NCBI RefSeq assembly: GCF_000002595.2
Contig: NC_057016.1
Span: 4,818,018 to 4,882,017, forward strand
Reading direction: 5' to 3'
DNA from: Chlamydomonas reinhardtii
Taxonomy: Eukaryota > Chlorophyta > Chlorophyceae > Chlamydomonadales > Chlamydomonadaceae
Length of the DNA: 64,000 nt
Positions 51,026 through 63,342 of the stretch are shown here, in pieces. The notes beneath the pieces were generated by a model. It searched no databases. It saw nothing but the letters and a program-made list of their open reading frames with translations, and was not told the DNA's origin. A program made the position numbers and the translations under genes. Every line of letters begins with the position of its first letter. Within the stretch, counting starts at the first letter, position 1.

Positions 51026-52282
51026 TCAGGCGACGCGGGTGCAGCCGAAGACATAGTTGCAGGCCGACGTGAGGCAGTACCGCTCGTAGGCGGCTGCCGC
51101 AGATGCACCACTGCGACCGCACGCCGCCTCCAGCTCCACCACCGCCACCACCTGCGCCACCACCGCAGACACATCGGCCGCCGCGCAGCCGCCGCTGCCA
51201 ACGGCAGCAGCGGAAGCGGAGGCACAAGCAACGTCTGCCTCATGCTTCAGCCAGGCCGCGGCCACGGCCTTCGCGGCTGCCACTGCCGCGGCCTTGGCTG
51301 CGGCTCCTGCCTTGGCGGCTGCCGCCGCCTTTGCCTCTGCGTCCGGCGCGACGCAGTAGGCCTCCAGCGCCTCGAACTCCTCATCCAGGGCCTTGTCCTC
51401 CTCGCTGGACCACGACTCGCCCGAGCAGGAGGACATCAGGCTGAGGCTGCGGATGTAGGCGCCGCCGTGCAGCCCGCGGCATGTGCTGCCGCCGCTGGCA
51501 CCGCGGGCGCCGGCTGCGGGCGCCTCGGCGGCCTCGGCGACCGCGCAGTCGCAGTCGGAGCTGATGACGGGGCTCAGCCGCCCGCCGCCGCAGCCTACCG
51601 CCGGCTCCTCGCGCTGCTGCTCCCCCGTCTCGCTCACAGCGGGGCACGAGGAACTGCTGTTGCTTGCGGCCGGTTGCGCCACCGCTGCCGCTGCCTCAGC
51701 CGCCCGCCGGACCGCCTTCTTCGCGGCCTTGCCCCGCCTGCTGGCGCGCGGGGCCTGCTCAGCGACGGCCTGCGCGGCCTCCACCTCCGCCCGGTGCTCC
51801 GCCATCATCTGTTTAAACCAGCCGTGCTCGGCCTCGAGTTCGCCTAGGTCCAGGCCCAGGCCCGCCTGCTCCATGGCCGCGTCCTCTTCCGCCATGTCGG
51901 CCCAGCGTGTGCTACCGCTGCTGGCGTGGCTGCTGCCGCCGCTGCTGGCGTTGTAGCGGCTGTAGCAGCTGTAGGCGCTGGCGGTATCGCTGGTGGTTCC
52001 TACTGACGCCGCGACGCCTGTTGCCTGCGCTGCGTGCCACGGCTGTTGCGGTTCTTGCTGCGTCAGCGGCGCGGCTGCAGCATCCAGGGTGGAGCGCGGT
52101 TTCCGCTGGCTCGGGCGCGGCGGCCTCTTGGTGGAGCGCGGCGGCGCCGTGTGATGGTCATTTTGCCGTTTGGAATCATGCCCGCAGTTGCGCTTGGAGC
52201 TGCCTCCGCCCCGACAGCAGCTGCTGGCCGAGGTACTGGCGTTGGGGTCGTCATGGCGGCGGGCAGCACGCCAGTCGGAGGC
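51026..52282 (-). CDS. Ala/Ser-rich hypothetical protein (5' exon not found)
   Basis: One long exon, open from a TCTGCGCAG acceptor at about 52283 down to the TGA at 51026 (about 418 codons). The first internal Met is at 51895, so the start may lie in an upstream exon I could not place. Order of segments: Ser/Cys/Arg-rich low complexity, AMEQAGLGLDLGELEAEHGW and FKQMMAEHRAEVEAAQAVAE (helical), a basic patch (SRRGKAAKKAVRRAAE), an acidic Ser block SSCSGESWSSEEDKALDEEF, and then a long Ala/Lys-rich helix. No known domain; the mix of acidic and basic low complexity suggests a nuclear or scaffold protein, but this is a guess. The Ala and Ser codons are GC-biased as in neighbouring genes. Confidence 0.6.
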   Translation of the reverse strand, partial: ASDWRAARRHDDPNASTSASSCCRGGGSSKRNCGHDSKRQNDHHTAPPRSTKRPPRPSQRKPRSTLDAAAAPLTQQEPQQPWHAAQATGVAASVGTTSDTASAYSCYSRYNASSGGSSHASSGSTRWADMAEEDAAMEQAGLGLDLGELEAEHGWFKQMMAEHRAEVEAAQAVAEQAPRASRRGKAAKKAVRRAAEAAAAVAQPAASNSSSSCPAVSETGEQQREEPAVGCGGGRLSPVISSDCDCAVAEAAEAPAAGARGASGGSTCRGLHGGAYIRSLSLMSSCSGESWSSEEDKALDEEFEALEAYCVAPDAEAKAAAAAKAGAAAKAAAVAAAKAVAAAWLKHEADVACASASAAAVGSGGCAAADVSAVVAQVVAVVELEAACGRSGASAAAAYERYCLTSACNYVFGCTRVA

Positions 52283-53837
52283 CTGCGCAGAGTCAAAGTT
52301 AAGTTTAGTACCGAATGTGACTTACGGCTACTGGGAGGATTACACATCAGAAATCAACTTATTTTCCACAAGCCAGGTCGCGAGCTAAGAGCGCGACCCT
52401 GCGCGACGCGCTTAGTACACAGGCAGGGCCGCACTGTTCGCTCTTGAACGGTTCTTATATCATACAAGAGGACATGCTGACACGACAGAAAGCTTACGCA
52501 AACACCACTAGCGCCGCGACCGACGCAAGTGCCTGGAAGGTCACCTCGCAGAGCGCTACTGGGCGACCTAACCCATTCACGCCGCGCATTATCTGGTGCA
52601 AGCGAGTATATGCCCTGCTACGTGCTTCACAGCAAGGCCCTCGCAAATGGCCCATAGAGGGTAAAAACGCCTCACCGAGGTTGCATGCAGGGCACCCTCG
52701 TTCACTGGGCGCTCCTGGGGAGCTGAGCGCCACGAGTTACGTGTCATGGCTATGCTGATACGTGAATTTCCAAAACACTTGTTGCTTGGGTGCAGGGGTT
52801 CACTTCGATCCTTTTGGCCGCGCTCTTCGTCGCTGGTGAGCCAGTACTTCCTGTCTCGGTTGTGTCAGTGGATATATGGTGTGTTGCCAGTGAATATTAT
52901 GGCTTTCAGAGCTCGGCGGCGAGGGTTAAGTCAGGGAATAAGATGGGGCATGGTCAGAGATGAGGGAGATGAGGGCTCGTCGGGCAGCGAAATCTTTCTT
53001 TCTCTTTCCCCAGCTCCCAGATCAAATACAATTGACATTTACACATCAAGGCGCACGGGGGCCGAACCACAGGGCCGGACGGGGGCAGAACCCTAGTCCT
53101 CACCTGTACCTTCGGTCACTGCATCCCCACCTGACTTGGCACTCTTGAAGACTTCGAGCGTTGCTTACATTGGTCAGTCCCATGCATTGCAGAAGCAATC
53201 ACTGCACGGCATTCTGCTCCCAAGCGGCCCCACCTCAGGCTGCCTCCCACTGCACCGTGACCTGCTCTGCCACTTGATCCCGGGGCCATGCGGCACGTGT
53301 ACTCACCATCAGCACCCCACGGTGCACCGCCAGTCAGCTGCTGCAGTGCACACGCCACTTTCGTTGCCACCAGCACAATTCAGCCCCACCGAAGGCACGG
53401 CAGTTGCTGGCATCCCCCGCCCATACTTGCTGGTGTGCGCGGCATGCAGCGCTGCCAAACCATGCCCCACCTGCAGTCGGTCCATCCACCATCAATCCAT
53501 CATGCACAGGAGTCTCTCACGCCGATCCCGAACTCATTCGGCACACGCCTGTCCACCTAGCCCTACAGCTCTCCTGCATACGGTACACACGGTAACTGCT
53601 TGCCTCGTAAGCCGGGGTCATCCGCTCGCCTGCGGCGCAGCGGCACATCGCCCTTGCTAACAACACGCTCCTCCTCGCAACATCGCGCGCGCCTCTCGAA
53701 CTCCAGTCTTAACACGGAAGCCACACGTGGCCGCGTAACGACTGAACTAACTCTACCTCTGCCAATGCTCCCGGCCGACAGCATTCCAGCCGACGACATT
53801 CCACGCCAGCCTGTACTGCAGTGTCACAAGGAAGGTT
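52283..53837. other. Intergenic / 3' UTR of the EAF1-like gene
   Basis: No gene supported. Minus-strand TGTAA motifs at about 53165-53169 and 53037-53041 could end the EAF1-like transcript, giving a 3' UTR of about 670-800 bases. A repeat of CACGGGGGC(C/A)GAACC lies at about 53054-53092. Confidence 0.4.
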
Positions 53838-56800
53838 CTAGCCAGCCGTCGGCGGCGGCGCGCCAGGCGCCTGCGGCTGGCCTGGCATCATACCCGGCAT
53901 CCCGGGCACGCCCTGTTGCTGCTGCTGCATCTGTGCCGCCGCGGCCGCCGCGGCCGCGGCCGCCGCAGCCTGCAGGCCGGGTGGCAGCTGCCCCGGCTGC
54001 GGGCCCGGCTGCATGGACAGTTGCTGTGGCAACCCGCCCGGCATCTGCGGCATACCGGGCCGTGCAGCCATACCCAGCAGGGCGTTCTGACCCATGAAGG
54101 CAGCCAGGTTCGGCGGCACCTGGCCGGGCGGCATCCCCGGCTGGCCGGGCTGGCCGGGCGCACCGCCCGCCGCCGCCGCTGCGGCAGCGGCCGCAGCTGC
54201 AGCCGCCTGGTGCTGCGCCTGGAACTGCGCGAGCGCCTGCTGCTGCTGCTGCGCCAGCATGGCCGCTTGCTGCGGGTTGGCGTGGCCCTGCGCGGCTGCA
54301 GCGGCTGCGGCTGCGGCCTGCTGCTGAGCGGCGACGGCCGCCTGCTGCTGTTGTTGTTGCTGCTGCGGCGTCGGCGCCGCACCTGCGGCCGCACCAGGCG
54401 CTGCCTGGCCTGCAGCAGCGGCAGCGGCCACTGCTGCAGCTGCCTGCTGCTGGGCCATGTGCTGCTGCATGGCCGCCATCGCCTGCTGCTGTTGCTGAGG
54501 CGTGAGGCCCGTTGTCCACTTGGGCATGCCTGGCTGGCCGTTCATTGCCGCCTGCTGCTGTTGCTGTTGTTGCTGTTGCTGCTGCGCAAACTGCTGCTGC
54601 ATCGCGGCCAGCGCTTGTTGCTGCTGCTGCTGTTGCTGCAAAGTTGGCATGCCGCCCATCGTGCCTGGCATGCCAGGAATCGGGCCCGGCTGCCCCGGCA
54701 TCCCCGCCGGCTGTTGACCCGGCATGCCAGGCTGCCCCGGCATACCTGGTTGCCCCGGCTGCGGCTGTCCTGGCTGCCCCAGCATCTGCCCCGGCTGCAC
54801 TCCCGGCATCTGGCCAGGTTGCATTCCCGGCATTTGACCCGGCTGCATGCCGGGCATTTGGCCCGGCTGCATTCCAGGCACCTGCCCAGGGACCTGGCCC
54901 GGCATGCCGGGCTGTTGCCCTGGCGCCATCTGACCGGGCATGCCGGCGGGCTGTCCGGGCGCGGTGCCGGGCTGCATGCCTGGGGCCGTGCCCGGCGCAC
55001 CGGGAGTAGGCAGCGCGCCAGGCATCATGGGTGGCCGTGCACCTGCAGCCGCCGCTGCCGCGGCGGCACCGGCAGCCATATGCTGCATCTTCTGCAGGGC
55101 CTGCCAGTGGATTCCAGGTGAGAACGATCTTAGATGCAAAGCCTTCTGGTGATAGCGCATGACAAGGTGCCATCAACAAGAGACACAGACGACGTTCCTC
55201 ACACACAACGTACCTGCATCTGCGCCGCGTTCATGGCGGCGTTTGGCATGGCACCTGGCTGCAGCCCCGCCGCCTTCTGGGCCGCCATCTGCGCCGCGAT
55301 GGCGTTGTTCATCGCCGCGTTAGGCAGCCCGCCCGGCATCGTCCCCAGCATGCCCGGCCGCAGCTGCGCTGCTGCCAATGCCGCCGCCTGCATCTGTAGC
55401 TGCGTGGGCTGCGTCCCGGGTGGCCGCTGCTGCAGAGCCGCCGCCGCGGCGGCCGCTGCTGCTTGCGCGGCCGCCTGCGCGGTGCCGGGCGCGCCCGGCG
55501 CACCGGGTGTTGTGCCAGGCATGCCCATGGGCGTGGGTGTGGGCGGCTTGTTCATGTTAGCAGCAGCCGCGGCGGCCGCGGCAGCTGCAGCAGCGGCGGC
55601 CCCCGGCATACCGGGCTGCTGCCCCGGCAGTACCATGCCAGGCGGCATGCCCGGTGGCATGCCAGGCTGCGGCTGCCCGGGCTGCCCCGGCATCGCCCCC
55701 GGCTGCATCGCCCCAGGTTGTCCAGGCTGAGGCTGTCCGGGCTGTCCGGGTTGGCCCGGCTGGCCGGCCGCGGTCGCGGCAGCCGCCGCTGCCGCCGCCG
55801 CCGCAGCGGCAGCCGCAACTTGCTGTTGCGCTGCCGCCATCTGTTGCTGCTGCTGTTGCTGCGCTGCGTTGGCGGCCTGTTGCTGTTGCTGCTGCAGCGC
55901 CTGCTGCGCAGCGACTGCAGCCGCAGCTGCCATGTGCTGCTGCTGTTGCTGCTGCTGGGCCTGCTGCTGCGCAGCAGCCGCAGCCATCTGCTGCGGTGTC
56001 GGCGGCTGCCCCCCAGGCGCCGTGCCGGGAGCCCCAGGCATCATGGACATTCCCGGCGCCCCAGGCGCCCCGGGCTGCCCTGGTTGCCCAGGCTGCCCAG
56101 GCTGCATCTTCTGCTTCTGTGCCATCAGCATCGCCTGCTGCATCTGCTGGTTCGCGGCCATGGCCATGGCAGGGTTGGGCGCGCGGATGGGCGGCATGCC
56201 TGGCAGCGAAGGCACCTGCTGCAGGGGCGGAGTGGGGACGCGGCCCTGCGCGGCGGCGGCAGCCTGCTGCTGCTGCAGCGCCGACGCCGCGGCCGCCATC
56301 TGCGCGGCAGTGGGCTGCGGCGCGCCAGGCGCCATGCCCATCGGCTGCTGTTGCGCACCTGGCGCACCCGGCTGTGGCAGCTGGCCTGGCGCAGGCGCGC
56401 CAGGTGCACCCGCCTGCTGTTGCTGTTGCTGCTGTGCCTGCTGTTGTTGCGCCTGCTGCTGCATCAAGGCAGTCTGCTGCTGCATCCGCGCCGCGTTTTG
56501 GGCCGCTATCGCCGCGTTCTGCGCCGCCATAACCTGTGCAGCGCCAGGCTGCCCCGGCTGCTGGCCCGGCATGCCTGGTGGCATCCCTGGCTGCATGCCC
56601 GCAGCACCCGGCTGACCCATGCTGGGTGGGAGCGTGCCCGACGGCATGCCTGGAATGGACTGCTGGTTGGGTAGAGAGGCGCCGCCGCCAGACAGTTGCG
56701 AGCCGTCAGGCTGCTGCATCATCTGGGGCTGCTGCTGTTGCTGCATTCCCGGCTGCATTCCCGGCTGCATGCCTGGTTGCATGCCGAGCTGCATGCCGGG

Positions 56801-59800
56801 TTGCATGCCGGGCTGCATGCCAGGCTGCATGCCGGGTTGCATTCCTGGCTGCATTCCTGGCTGCATGCCAGGCTGCATGCCAGGCTGCATGCCAGGTTGC
56901 ATGCCAGGCTGCATGCCGGGCTGCATGCCGGGCTGCATGCCAGGCTGCATGCCGGGCTGCATGCCGGGCTGCATGCCGGGCTGCATGCCGGGCTGCATGC
57001 CAGGCTGCATGCCAGGCTGCATGCTGGGCTGCGCCGCGCCCATGCCGCCACCGGGAGGCTGCGCCATGCCTGGCGCCGCCGGGGCCGGCGGTTGCCCGAG
57101 CCCTGCCGCGGCGGGCGGCGGCGCGGTGGCGCCACCAGGCATGGCTGGGCTGCCCGACATCAGGCCGGGCGCTGCCGTGGGGTCGCCGATGCCAAGGCCA
57201 ATGCCCAGCTCCATCGGGTTCAAGATCCGGCCGCCGTTCCCCTGCAATGATGGTGGCAGCGCGGTTCTAGTATGAAGCGAAACAGCTTGCCAGACACCCT
57301 ATGGCAGGCAGCAAACGCAATGAGCGCATTGCCCTTAATGCTTGCAGCGCGTGTCAACATTGGATACGTCCGAAAGGCTGGCTGCCCGGCTCGCGACACT
57401 CACGGAGTGCACGTTGCCGAACACCACATTGTGGCTGATGTGCTGCTGGTCTTGCCGCATCTTGTACATCTCCCGCTGCTGCTGCCGCTCCGCGCTCCGC
57501 TTGGAGCGGTGCCGCACGTACAGACCCGACACACTGTCCTGGTGCCGCCGCAGCGTGGCCTCCGACACCGGCAGCACCTGCGCATGCAGGGCGAGAAAGT
57601 AAACGGCGGGCCGCGGAAAGAGCAAAGAGACTGAAGTTTCAAGAACGAGTTTAGGGTAACATTCCTCAAAACAGCTCACGGCTTGGCTTGGCCTTTTGGC
57701 CCACACAGGCGGACCCGCGGGTACGCTGTGCCGGTGCCCGCATTTCCGAGGCCGCTTTCTCCGCATGGCGACCCGCAAGGCCCCCGCCCCCACGCCCCTT
57801 CCCATGCAGACTGCCGCGTGCGCACAGGGCGTGACCGCGCAGCCCCGCCCGCCCCGGTGACCCAGGCGCGCCCACCAGACGCGCCCACGCCCCCTCTCGC
57901 TCACGCCCACCTGGTACAGCACCTCCTTGGCCTGCTGCTTGGGCATGATGGCCAGCGACAGCGCGTTGGCCTGCTGCGTCTCCGGCAGCATGTCGTCGCC
58001 GTTCTCCTGCTGCCACGCCTTCACCAGCATGGCGTAGCGGTACTTGCACATGTCCGGCCGCCGGAACACGCCCTGCATGTCGGGGTAGGAGAATGACGGG
58101 AAGGGGTCGGGTGCTGGGGCGTTCTTGGTGTGGCTGGGTGCATGAGGTGCACGAAGTTTGTACTATGCGGTGGGTGCAGTGTTAAGAGAAGATGAGTGGC
58201 TAGGCGTTTGCGACACAGCGACAAGGCGCCGCAACCAAACGCTCTCTGTGCACTTGTCACAGCCATCCCCAACAAGCGTCCCCTGGCGCCCTGCCTCCCA
58301 CCTGCATGCTGTTGGCGGAGCGCATCACGTCCGCCACCAGCAGCCAGTTCTGGCTGAACTCCGTCACGATGGCAGCAAGCACCTGCAGCACACCAGCGCG
58401 GCGAGCGCAGCATTGGCGGCAGTAGAGGGGCGGCATGAGCGGCAAACAGTACGCATCAGCATGCGTCCTTTCAAGTGTGCGTCAAGCGTCCTAGCCGAGC
58501 TCCGCCCGCCGAGCCCTGCCGGGTGCGCACGCACCTGGTCGTCGGTGCCGCTCCAGGCCAGGCCGCGCATAGAGCCGTCGGGGATGGTGGCGGTGCTGCG
58601 CAGCAGCGGGTGCTTCATGCCGCCCGGCACCGCGCCCTTCTGCATGCCGGGGTGCGCGGAGCCGTCCCGGCCCGGCGGGAAGCCCTGGCTGGGGTGGCCG
58701 CCAGGTGGCTTCTGCGGGCTCTTGAGCTTCTTGGACTGTGGACACGTGGAGTAAGGGAGGTGTTAGTGAGCGCCATGTCCGCAATTGCACGCAGTGGAGC
58801 ATGCGTGCTGCATGCCTCCCTTGTATGTGTGTGTATGTATGTGTGCCTGATGCCGACATGCTGCCATGCTGGGGTTTCTCACCTTGTCATCCTTCATGCC
58901 GCCCGCGTTCTTCAGCTTTAGGCCAGCCTGCGACAGCATGCGAGTGCCGACAGTGAGAGAGGTGTCCACCACAGTAAGTCCCTTGTCAGGTGGCCCGGGT
59001 CCTCTCATGCACCAGGCTCTCCCGCCACTGTACGTTGGCTCCCCCCCAAAAAAATAACGCCCTGCCGTGTGCACCTTGGGCTGCCCCGACATGACCGCAT
59101 CCTCCTCCTCCAGGTCCCGCGGCTTCCGCTTGCGCTTGTTGGCGGGGCCGTCGTCCAGGTCCCCCAGCGGGCGGTGAGGCGCTGGAGTACAAGCATAAGG
59201 GGCGGCAGCTTTGTGGTAAGAGAGAGCAAACTGGAAGACCGGGCGCACCCCGGGAGGTACGCCGGGAACGGTTCGACGATGGCATTGATGGGGCTCGACG
59301 CTTTGCAGCTGCAATTTCCAATGCCGAAGCAGCAACAGGATAGGCCCGCTCTGTCCTGCCCTTCCGCTGATGCCGCCCGCGGTTCGCCCTCTCACCTGCG
59401 CCTCCCATGCGCCGCATTGCGCCGCCCGCTCCTGCCCCCGCCCGGACGTGGTGACTGGGCGGTCCCTCCCCGAGCGAATCCGTGTCGTCCGCCGCCATCA
59501 TCACGCGCGGCCGCGCGGCCGCCTTCTTCATAATTGGCTTCCGCAACGGCATGTCGTCGCCGTCCGCCGATGTGTGCTGCACAGAAAGCAAAGTAACGCA
59601 CGTAACGACTTAAATCGTGTGCTTTGCATTCATGTTCCTAGGCCCCAACCTCAGCTGTGCACGGCAGCATTGGCCTGGCTCCACCCCTTGCAGCGCATTG
59701 TCCCTGCGCCTCGGCCCTAGTCCTCACCTGCGCGGTCTTGACCCACTGCACCGCCTCGAAGGCCATCTTGTAGTCGGACAACACCTCCGCGTGCACCGTC

Positions 59801-61270
59801 AGCCGCGCCACGTCCTCCTCCTGTGGGCCGCAACACGCCCAAGGCATTGAGGCATACCATTAGCGTGATGAGAGCACCACCAAGCAGAGAGAACGTGGCG
59901 CATGACAATGCTTCAGATTCGCCCCTTCAGGCTTACACATGCACCCGGCCCCGGCCTGAAGCCCCTGTCCCCAGATCGCCGCCACCAAACCCTCCCACAG
60001 TCTTGCGTCATTCTGAGTTTGGCTTCGAAATATCCCTTGCCCCCAACCCCCCCGGCTGCCTACCTCAAGCTGGCGCACCACCGCCTCCATGAGCTCCTCT
60101 GGGCTGATCAGCACCGTGAACGTCAGCTGCTCCGCCAGCGGCCAGCCCGGCAGCTCCTCCACCCGGTCCGGTGTGCCCGGCGCGGTCGGGCCTGGCCATG
60201 GACGTGGGAGCAAACACCACCGTGGCACAACCCGCATGTGCTATTTGTCGCGCTGCCACAGTGCCCCAGCCAGGCTGCCAGCAAACCAACCAGCCAGCCG
60301 GCCGATGCACGCATGACGCCCATTTCTAGGGCTGCCGTGCGTCGCAAACGTCCTGGCGCACCTGTGTCAACGCCTCCATTTGGAAGCGCCTTGCCCTTCG
60401 CGTCGTCCAATGCTCCCCCTTTGACTCTCCCGAGCTCCTCCGGCTTGCATTCAAGCGTGATTTTGGTCTCGACATGCTGCGCAAGGGAAGCGGTAGGACG
60501 GTTGAAGCCATGTATGGACGACTAAAATATGCGCGGCCGCTGCAGTCTGTCGTACTCGCTACTCCCAGCTTTATTTACCAGCCTGCACATGCAAGCCGGC
60601 GTCATTACCTTGAGCCGTTTCCGGTCAAACTTTGCCGCGTCATATGCAAGCCGCAGAGCCGCCGATTGCTTCCATAACCGTTCCTGTGCGCGCATGATAT
60701 ATTGATATACAACTCCTTAGTTTATTCATCCGTTGACCCAGGATAAGTGCAGGCGTCAGGCACTTGTTGTAAGCAGATCACCCGCCGTGTTGGCCTTCGG
60801 GTAAACGAAGGCCAGCCGTACGCTTTGCGGTTCATGTCAAGTGCCGTCTGCCTGACCTGCCTGCCTGAGTCAAGCATGTGACCCCGGCATTGCAGACCAA
60901 GCCACACCAGCATCCCGACTGTTGGTTCTGCGCACCTGCATCATATCCTCCGCGAGCCACTGCGCCTCCCGGAGCACGTAGTCCCAGTGCGTCGCGGCCC
61001 GCTTCGGCTCCTCGCAAGGGAAGTTGTAGGCCGCAGCCATGGACTTCCATTGCGCCTGTGACATTACGCATACGGGCGTGGAGGGAAGGGTTCAGACATG
61101 GAGGGCATCAAGGCTTCCCAAAGCCCCGGTGGGGTTCAGCGGGACTCCCGGACTGCGCCTGCACCAGCTGTCGCGCCAAGCGCGGGAACTCGAGCCCTTC
61201 GCACCTTAATGGCAGCTGCTTTCTCCAGCAGCGCATCCTCCTTCGCCTTCTGATCCCCCGGTGACGTCAT
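53838..61270 (-). CDS. EAF1: EAF1-like NuA4 histone acetyltransferase subunit (HSA and SANT), 1612 aa
   Basis: Fifteen exons on the minus strand: 61205-61270, 60936-61055, 60609-60683, 60362-60476, 60064-60191, 59728-59820, 59396-59576, 59075-59181, 58883-58927, 58535-58735, 58302-58382, 57911-58072, 57404-57577, 55214-57241, 53838-55100; lengths sum to 1613 codons. EAF1/Vid21 is the platform subunit of NuA4 and binds actin-related proteins through HSA and Tra1 near SANT (known family roles). HSA, residues about 38-87: [18 protein letters not shown] joined to [19 protein letters not shown], close to plant EAF1. A basic NLS-like NKRKRKPR lies near residue 270. The SANT-like domain, residues about 370-430: [49 protein letters not shown]. 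Then [20 protein letters not shown] and a Gln/Arg helix. From 517 onward it is Gln/Ala/Pro/Gly/Met low complexity with a GMQP array. The exon 15 acceptor has a second choice 9 bases away. Confidence 0.9.
54180..54660. repeat. CAG/CTG-rich polyglutamine-polyalanine coding repeats
   Basis: Imperfect CTG runs on the plus strand encode polyGln and polyAla within exon 15 of the EAF1-like gene. Similar runs recur at 55560-56000 and 56410-56480 in exon 14. Large plus-strand open frames here (polyCys/polyLeu) are shadows. Confidence 0.8.
56744..57034. repeat. 12-bp coding minisatellite (GMQP)n, about 24 copies
   Basis: The plus strand repeats GGCTGCATGCC(A/G), giving Gly-Met-Gln-Pro on the minus strand, about 24 times, with one MQLG variant. 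Units differ at third positions and by GGC/GGT changes, so the array has aged a little. It sits in the low-complexity tail of the EAF1-like protein. A shorter, looser array of the same peptide is at 54800-54880. Confidence 0.95.
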
Positions 61271-63160
61271 GCTTTTTCGCGTCGTCTGTTCAGCTGTTGG
61301 GGCGGCGACTCAGTCCATGAGGGACCCCCTCCGCCCCAAGCTCCAGAACAAGCCGCTCTATGTGCGAAATAATCCCTATCGTCGTATCATGCGAAGCGGG
61401 GATTCCATGACCAGCAGCAGGGTTGACCTGGAGCTGGACCAGGCCTAGAACCCCCTATTTCGCTTGCTGTGTGTTGGAGCTGTGATCGTTTGTTGTGCAG
61501 TATAAATCACCACAAAAATCAGGCCAAGAGCGGGCCTCTCGCTGAAACTCGACGAAAGATGCAAAGTTTTCAGGCGTGCGGTCTTTCCAAACAAGAGGTA
61601 ATTAACAGCGCAGTTCAGCGTGCCTTGAGTCAACACAAGTGTGGAACGGGTTTAAAGGTGCAAGCGAGGGACCGCACTCCCGCGACCCCAATCCGTACGC
61701 TTCCGCGCTCTGGCTCTCCAGGGCCTTTGTTCCGCGTGCACATGCGCTGCATGGTCGATACATGTGACACCTGACATAACAAAGAGGTAAACGAGCCAGA
61801 ACCGCACGTGCACGCGCACATTTCCCTCGGCATGTCGACCAACACACTGGGGGAGTGTCGATAGCCTTCCACGCACGCTTACCACTTGCTCCCGAAGGCA
61901 GAGCTCCGGGCTTGGTGATGCCACGAGGCTAGGCACGTTGTCTAGGGCATTCCGGTTCAGGTGGGGGGAAGACGTGAAGGACACGACGCGTGGGGCAAGG
62001 CGCGCACAGGAAGAAGTGTGGCACGCCATCCCTTGCATGGCGCCACAGGGCGCCACACGGCGACATGTATCGCTACACCTGTCGCCGCCTGGCCCCAAAC
62101 CACGACATAAGGTGCCAGGCTGATACTGTAGGCAGTGCGGCTGCGTTGGGCCCTTGGGGCGACGCCGCGACGGGGGGACACGGGTGGTACGATGGTAATG
62201 GCGGGCTGGGATGGTGGCTTGCTGGACGTGCGATGGGACAGGGTTTAGGCAGGTTGGCGAGGTCCCGTAGGGTGCAGCTGACGCCCATACCCCAAGCAGA
62301 TGGCAAGCAATTTGCAGCGGCAGAGCAGAAGTGTATGGCTGGTCGAACGCCGGAGTAACTGTACCGACAAGTTGCTGGCTGGCTGGAAGTTTGCTGATGC
62401 GCATTCCTCACGCTCCGGGCGCCCGGCCAGGCGATAGCACCACACAGACACACCGCAACGCCACACTCGCGATGCAGAGCCGCAGCGCACCTGCAGGTAG
62501 CTGACCGTGGCTTGCTGGACGTGTTCAATTGCCTGAACTGCAGGGAGCCAGGGACCTTGAAGGCCAGACTTTAAGCTGTGCAGCAGGCGAGGTACTCGGG
62601 TTCACTCACTTACGTGCAGGTGCGCGATGTAGCCATGAGAGTTCTGCACCGATTCACTGCCACTGGGAAGGGCAGACAAGCCATGGTGCTACGTGGCAAG
62701 GCAACGTACCTAAGCTGGGTTGGCCGGGGGGGGACAAGGGCTACGTGGCAAGACCGCACGCCTCGAATCCCGACCATGTCCGTTCCTTGCAAAGTACAAT
62801 GGCAGGGGAAGTGCATGCGGATTCATGTGTTGAAGACTGCGAATAGTCAACGGCACCAACGCCCTCCCCGTGTCTGGTGTAGGTACTGTCTCGCCCCAAC
62901 AGCGCAGGCGGACTGTGGCTATACGTTACACACCACATATTACCCTGTCCCATCACACCCAACAGCGCACGCCCGCATCTAAAAATTCAGCCGTCCTGGT
63001 GATACAGAGCACACAAAGATAAATAAGGCAAGCACACATACGGTACTACACCACTTGCTCCTCAGATACCCCCAACCAGGCACCCCTCCCCCCAACAGCC
63101 AGCTTGCATTGCAGCCCAGCGCGCGCTGTGTTTGGTTCTAGTAACCCCAACAGCCAATGA
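61271..63160. other. Intergenic upstream of the EAF1-like gene
   Basis: About 1.9 kb. The part nearest 61271 is the promoter of the EAF1-like gene. Open frames on both strands overlap and none forms a splice-consistent chain. Nothing else seen. Confidence 0.4.
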
Positions 63161-63164
63161 GTAT

Positions 63165-63169
63165 TTACA
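63165..63169 (-). promoter_or_regulatory. Putative TGTAA polyadenylation signal
   Basis: TGTAA on the minus strand, about 175 bases past the stop at 63343, for the partial gene at the right edge. Confidence 0.5.
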
Positions 63170-63342
63170 ACCCTGGCTCCCTGCTCCACTTCATCCAGGT
63201 GTGCCACACGTACTGCGAGATGTGTGCTGTACATGATGGAGCACACTATTCCTTTGCTCCTCCCTGCGTCATACAATTTAGGCACCGCCAACGGTTTGTC
63301 TCAGGGTTTGTCTGGGCTCAGAGCTGCCAATCCCTTAGCTCT

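Noticed and set aside
56744-57034. 12-bp array considered as a regulatory or centromeric repeat
   Set aside because: It keeps reading frame within a coding exon and encodes GMQP.
53916-57275. Large plus-strand frames rich in Cys, Leu, Arg or Ala opposite the EAF1-like exons
   Set aside because: Antisense shadows of Gln/Met/Pro/Gly codons; the minus-strand exons chain in phase and carry recognised domains.
61938-62528. Overlapping open frames upstream of the EAF1-like gene
   Set aside because: No domain, both strands open, no consistent splice sites.
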